A stretch of 5,920 nt of DNA from Planctomycetota bacterium (lineage in GTDB: Bacteria > Planctomycetota > Phycisphaerae > WQYP01): the NCBI GenBank assembly GCA_021798635.1, contig JAJZGH010000274.1:1-5920 (forward strand), read 5' to 3'. Positions within the stretch are counted from its first letter, which is position 1. Each line of letters starts with the position of its first letter. Shown piece after piece: positions 5,442 to 5,920 of this stretch. Below the pieces are notes generated by a model that did no database searches, was not told the origin of the DNA, and saw only the letters and a program-made list of their open reading frames with translations. The position numbers were made by a program, and so were the translations under genes.

Positions 5442-5920
5442 TCCCTGATTTTAGTGAGCTGCTCAAAGTGCTCGCGCGGAGTCATCGTATCCCACGCAGC
5501 GAAGCTGCTCCAAGTTGCCTTGCCCTCCTGCGGGGCGGGTGATGTGCCGATGTTGAAGGGTCCGGATACCCCTGCCAGCCACTCGTCGTGCTCATGCGCA
5601 CGGTACCGGAACAGATAATATCGCTGATCGTCGGTGGTGCCGGGAAAGGTCGCCATGAGTTCGATTTCATGGGGCGTGCGCGCCAGTTCGGTAGGGAACG
5701 TCAGCCAAGAAACCATGTTGGACTGGGCAAAGGCTTCGTGCGTGGCAAAGCGTGGAGGAAAAAGGTCGATTCGGTCAAGGGAAGTCAATGCGTAATGGAG
5801 CCAGTTCCGCGTCTCCGCGCTGGCCGCGACTGACTCGATTGCGGTGGCAGGGACCTCGTGGCCATGTCGAAGCAGGCCCACGACGCCAAGGCATCTCACT
5901 TGTGGATCGGCGCTCTGCAC
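5423..5920 (-). CDS. C-terminal part of an unrecognised protein with a HEAT-like start (partial)
   Basis: 165 codons are visible; the reading frame is open at the window edge, so the real start lies beyond 5920 and the terminal GTG is probably not the initiator. Residues about 1-50 (ADPQVRCLGVVGLLRHG, then a second helix ending TSLDRIDLFP) look like a HEAT-type helical pair. The rest, including ELMATFPGTTDDQRYYLFRYRAHEHDEWLAGVSGPFNIG, is a mixed region with many aromatic residues that I cannot assign; it reads like a compact domain, not a membrane segment. The last residues are charged (FEQLTKIREHPKHA). It is in the same orientation as the Trm112-like gene but 165 bp away with a hairpin between, so probably a separate transcript. 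It is coding by frame integrity and natural composition; its function is unknown. Confidence 0.7.
   Translation of the reverse strand: MQSADPQVRCLGVVGLLRHGHEVPATAIESVAASAETRNWLHYALTSLDRIDLFPPRFATHEAFAQSNMVSWLTFPTELARTPHEIELMATFPGTTDDQRYYLFRYRAHEHDEWLAGVSGPFNIGTSPAPQEGKATWSSFAAWDTMTPREHFEQLTKIREHPKHA

Noticed and set aside
1..5920. CRISPR array, tRNA or rRNA gene, integrase or transposase
   Set aside because: No regularly spaced repeats, cloverleaf, rRNA signature or recombinase motif was seen on either strand.

Overview
The window looks like chromosomal DNA from a GC-rich, free-living bacterium outside the best-studied phyla. The hints are a BlaI/MecI-type repressor paired with an M56 peptidase that carries Ig-like domains, and a large anchored protein with a 'GKYP..L..L.P.YL..IP.NPLTGKPF' tail. 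Both types are common in Planctomycetes, Verrucomicrobia and Acidobacteria. I lean weakly to Planctomycetes; no rRNA or lineage marker is present to settle it.

Layout. (1) 2-94 (+): last 30 codons of a membrane protein, possibly an EamA/DMT permease. (2) 95-336: non-coding, with a hairpin at 130-150 and a weak promoter before the next gene. (3) 337-1959 (+): a 540-residue membrane-anchored protein of unknown function. (4) 2027-4182 (-): a two-gene operon, first a MecI/BlaI-type winged-helix repressor, then, with a 4-base ATGA overlap, an M56 (BlaR1-type) membrane metallopeptidase. Its promoter reads TTGACA-17-TAATCT and is covered by two TACA/TGTA dyad operators 23 bp apart. (5) 4273-5257 (-): a small Trm112/YcaR-family protein followed 28 bp later by a TauE/SafE permease, probably co-transcribed. 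(6) 5423-5920 (-): the C-terminal part of an unrecognised protein that runs off the window.

How the genes work together. The repressor should silence its own operon. The M56 protein should sense a signal outside the membrane and trigger cleavage of the repressor. The sensor is not the penicillin-binding domain of staphylococcal BlaR1/MecR1 but two tandem Ig-like domains sharing a GFSWTGG motif, so the signal is unknown. No beta-lactamase or PBP gene and no further operator lies in the window, so the regulon must be elsewhere if it exists.

Most notable observation. The repressor/peptidase unit, with its promoter and operators, is bracketed by an imperfect 34-bp direct repeat (1950-1983 and 4253-4286, 29/34 identical). 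One copy holds the stop codon of the upstream (+) gene. The other holds the stop codon of the TauE gene. This suggests the regulatory unit was inserted as a cassette at the junction of two formerly adjacent convergent genes. Two long bulged hairpins (5178-5215 inside the Trm112-like gene, 5410-5441 over the stop of the last gene) are further unexplained structures.
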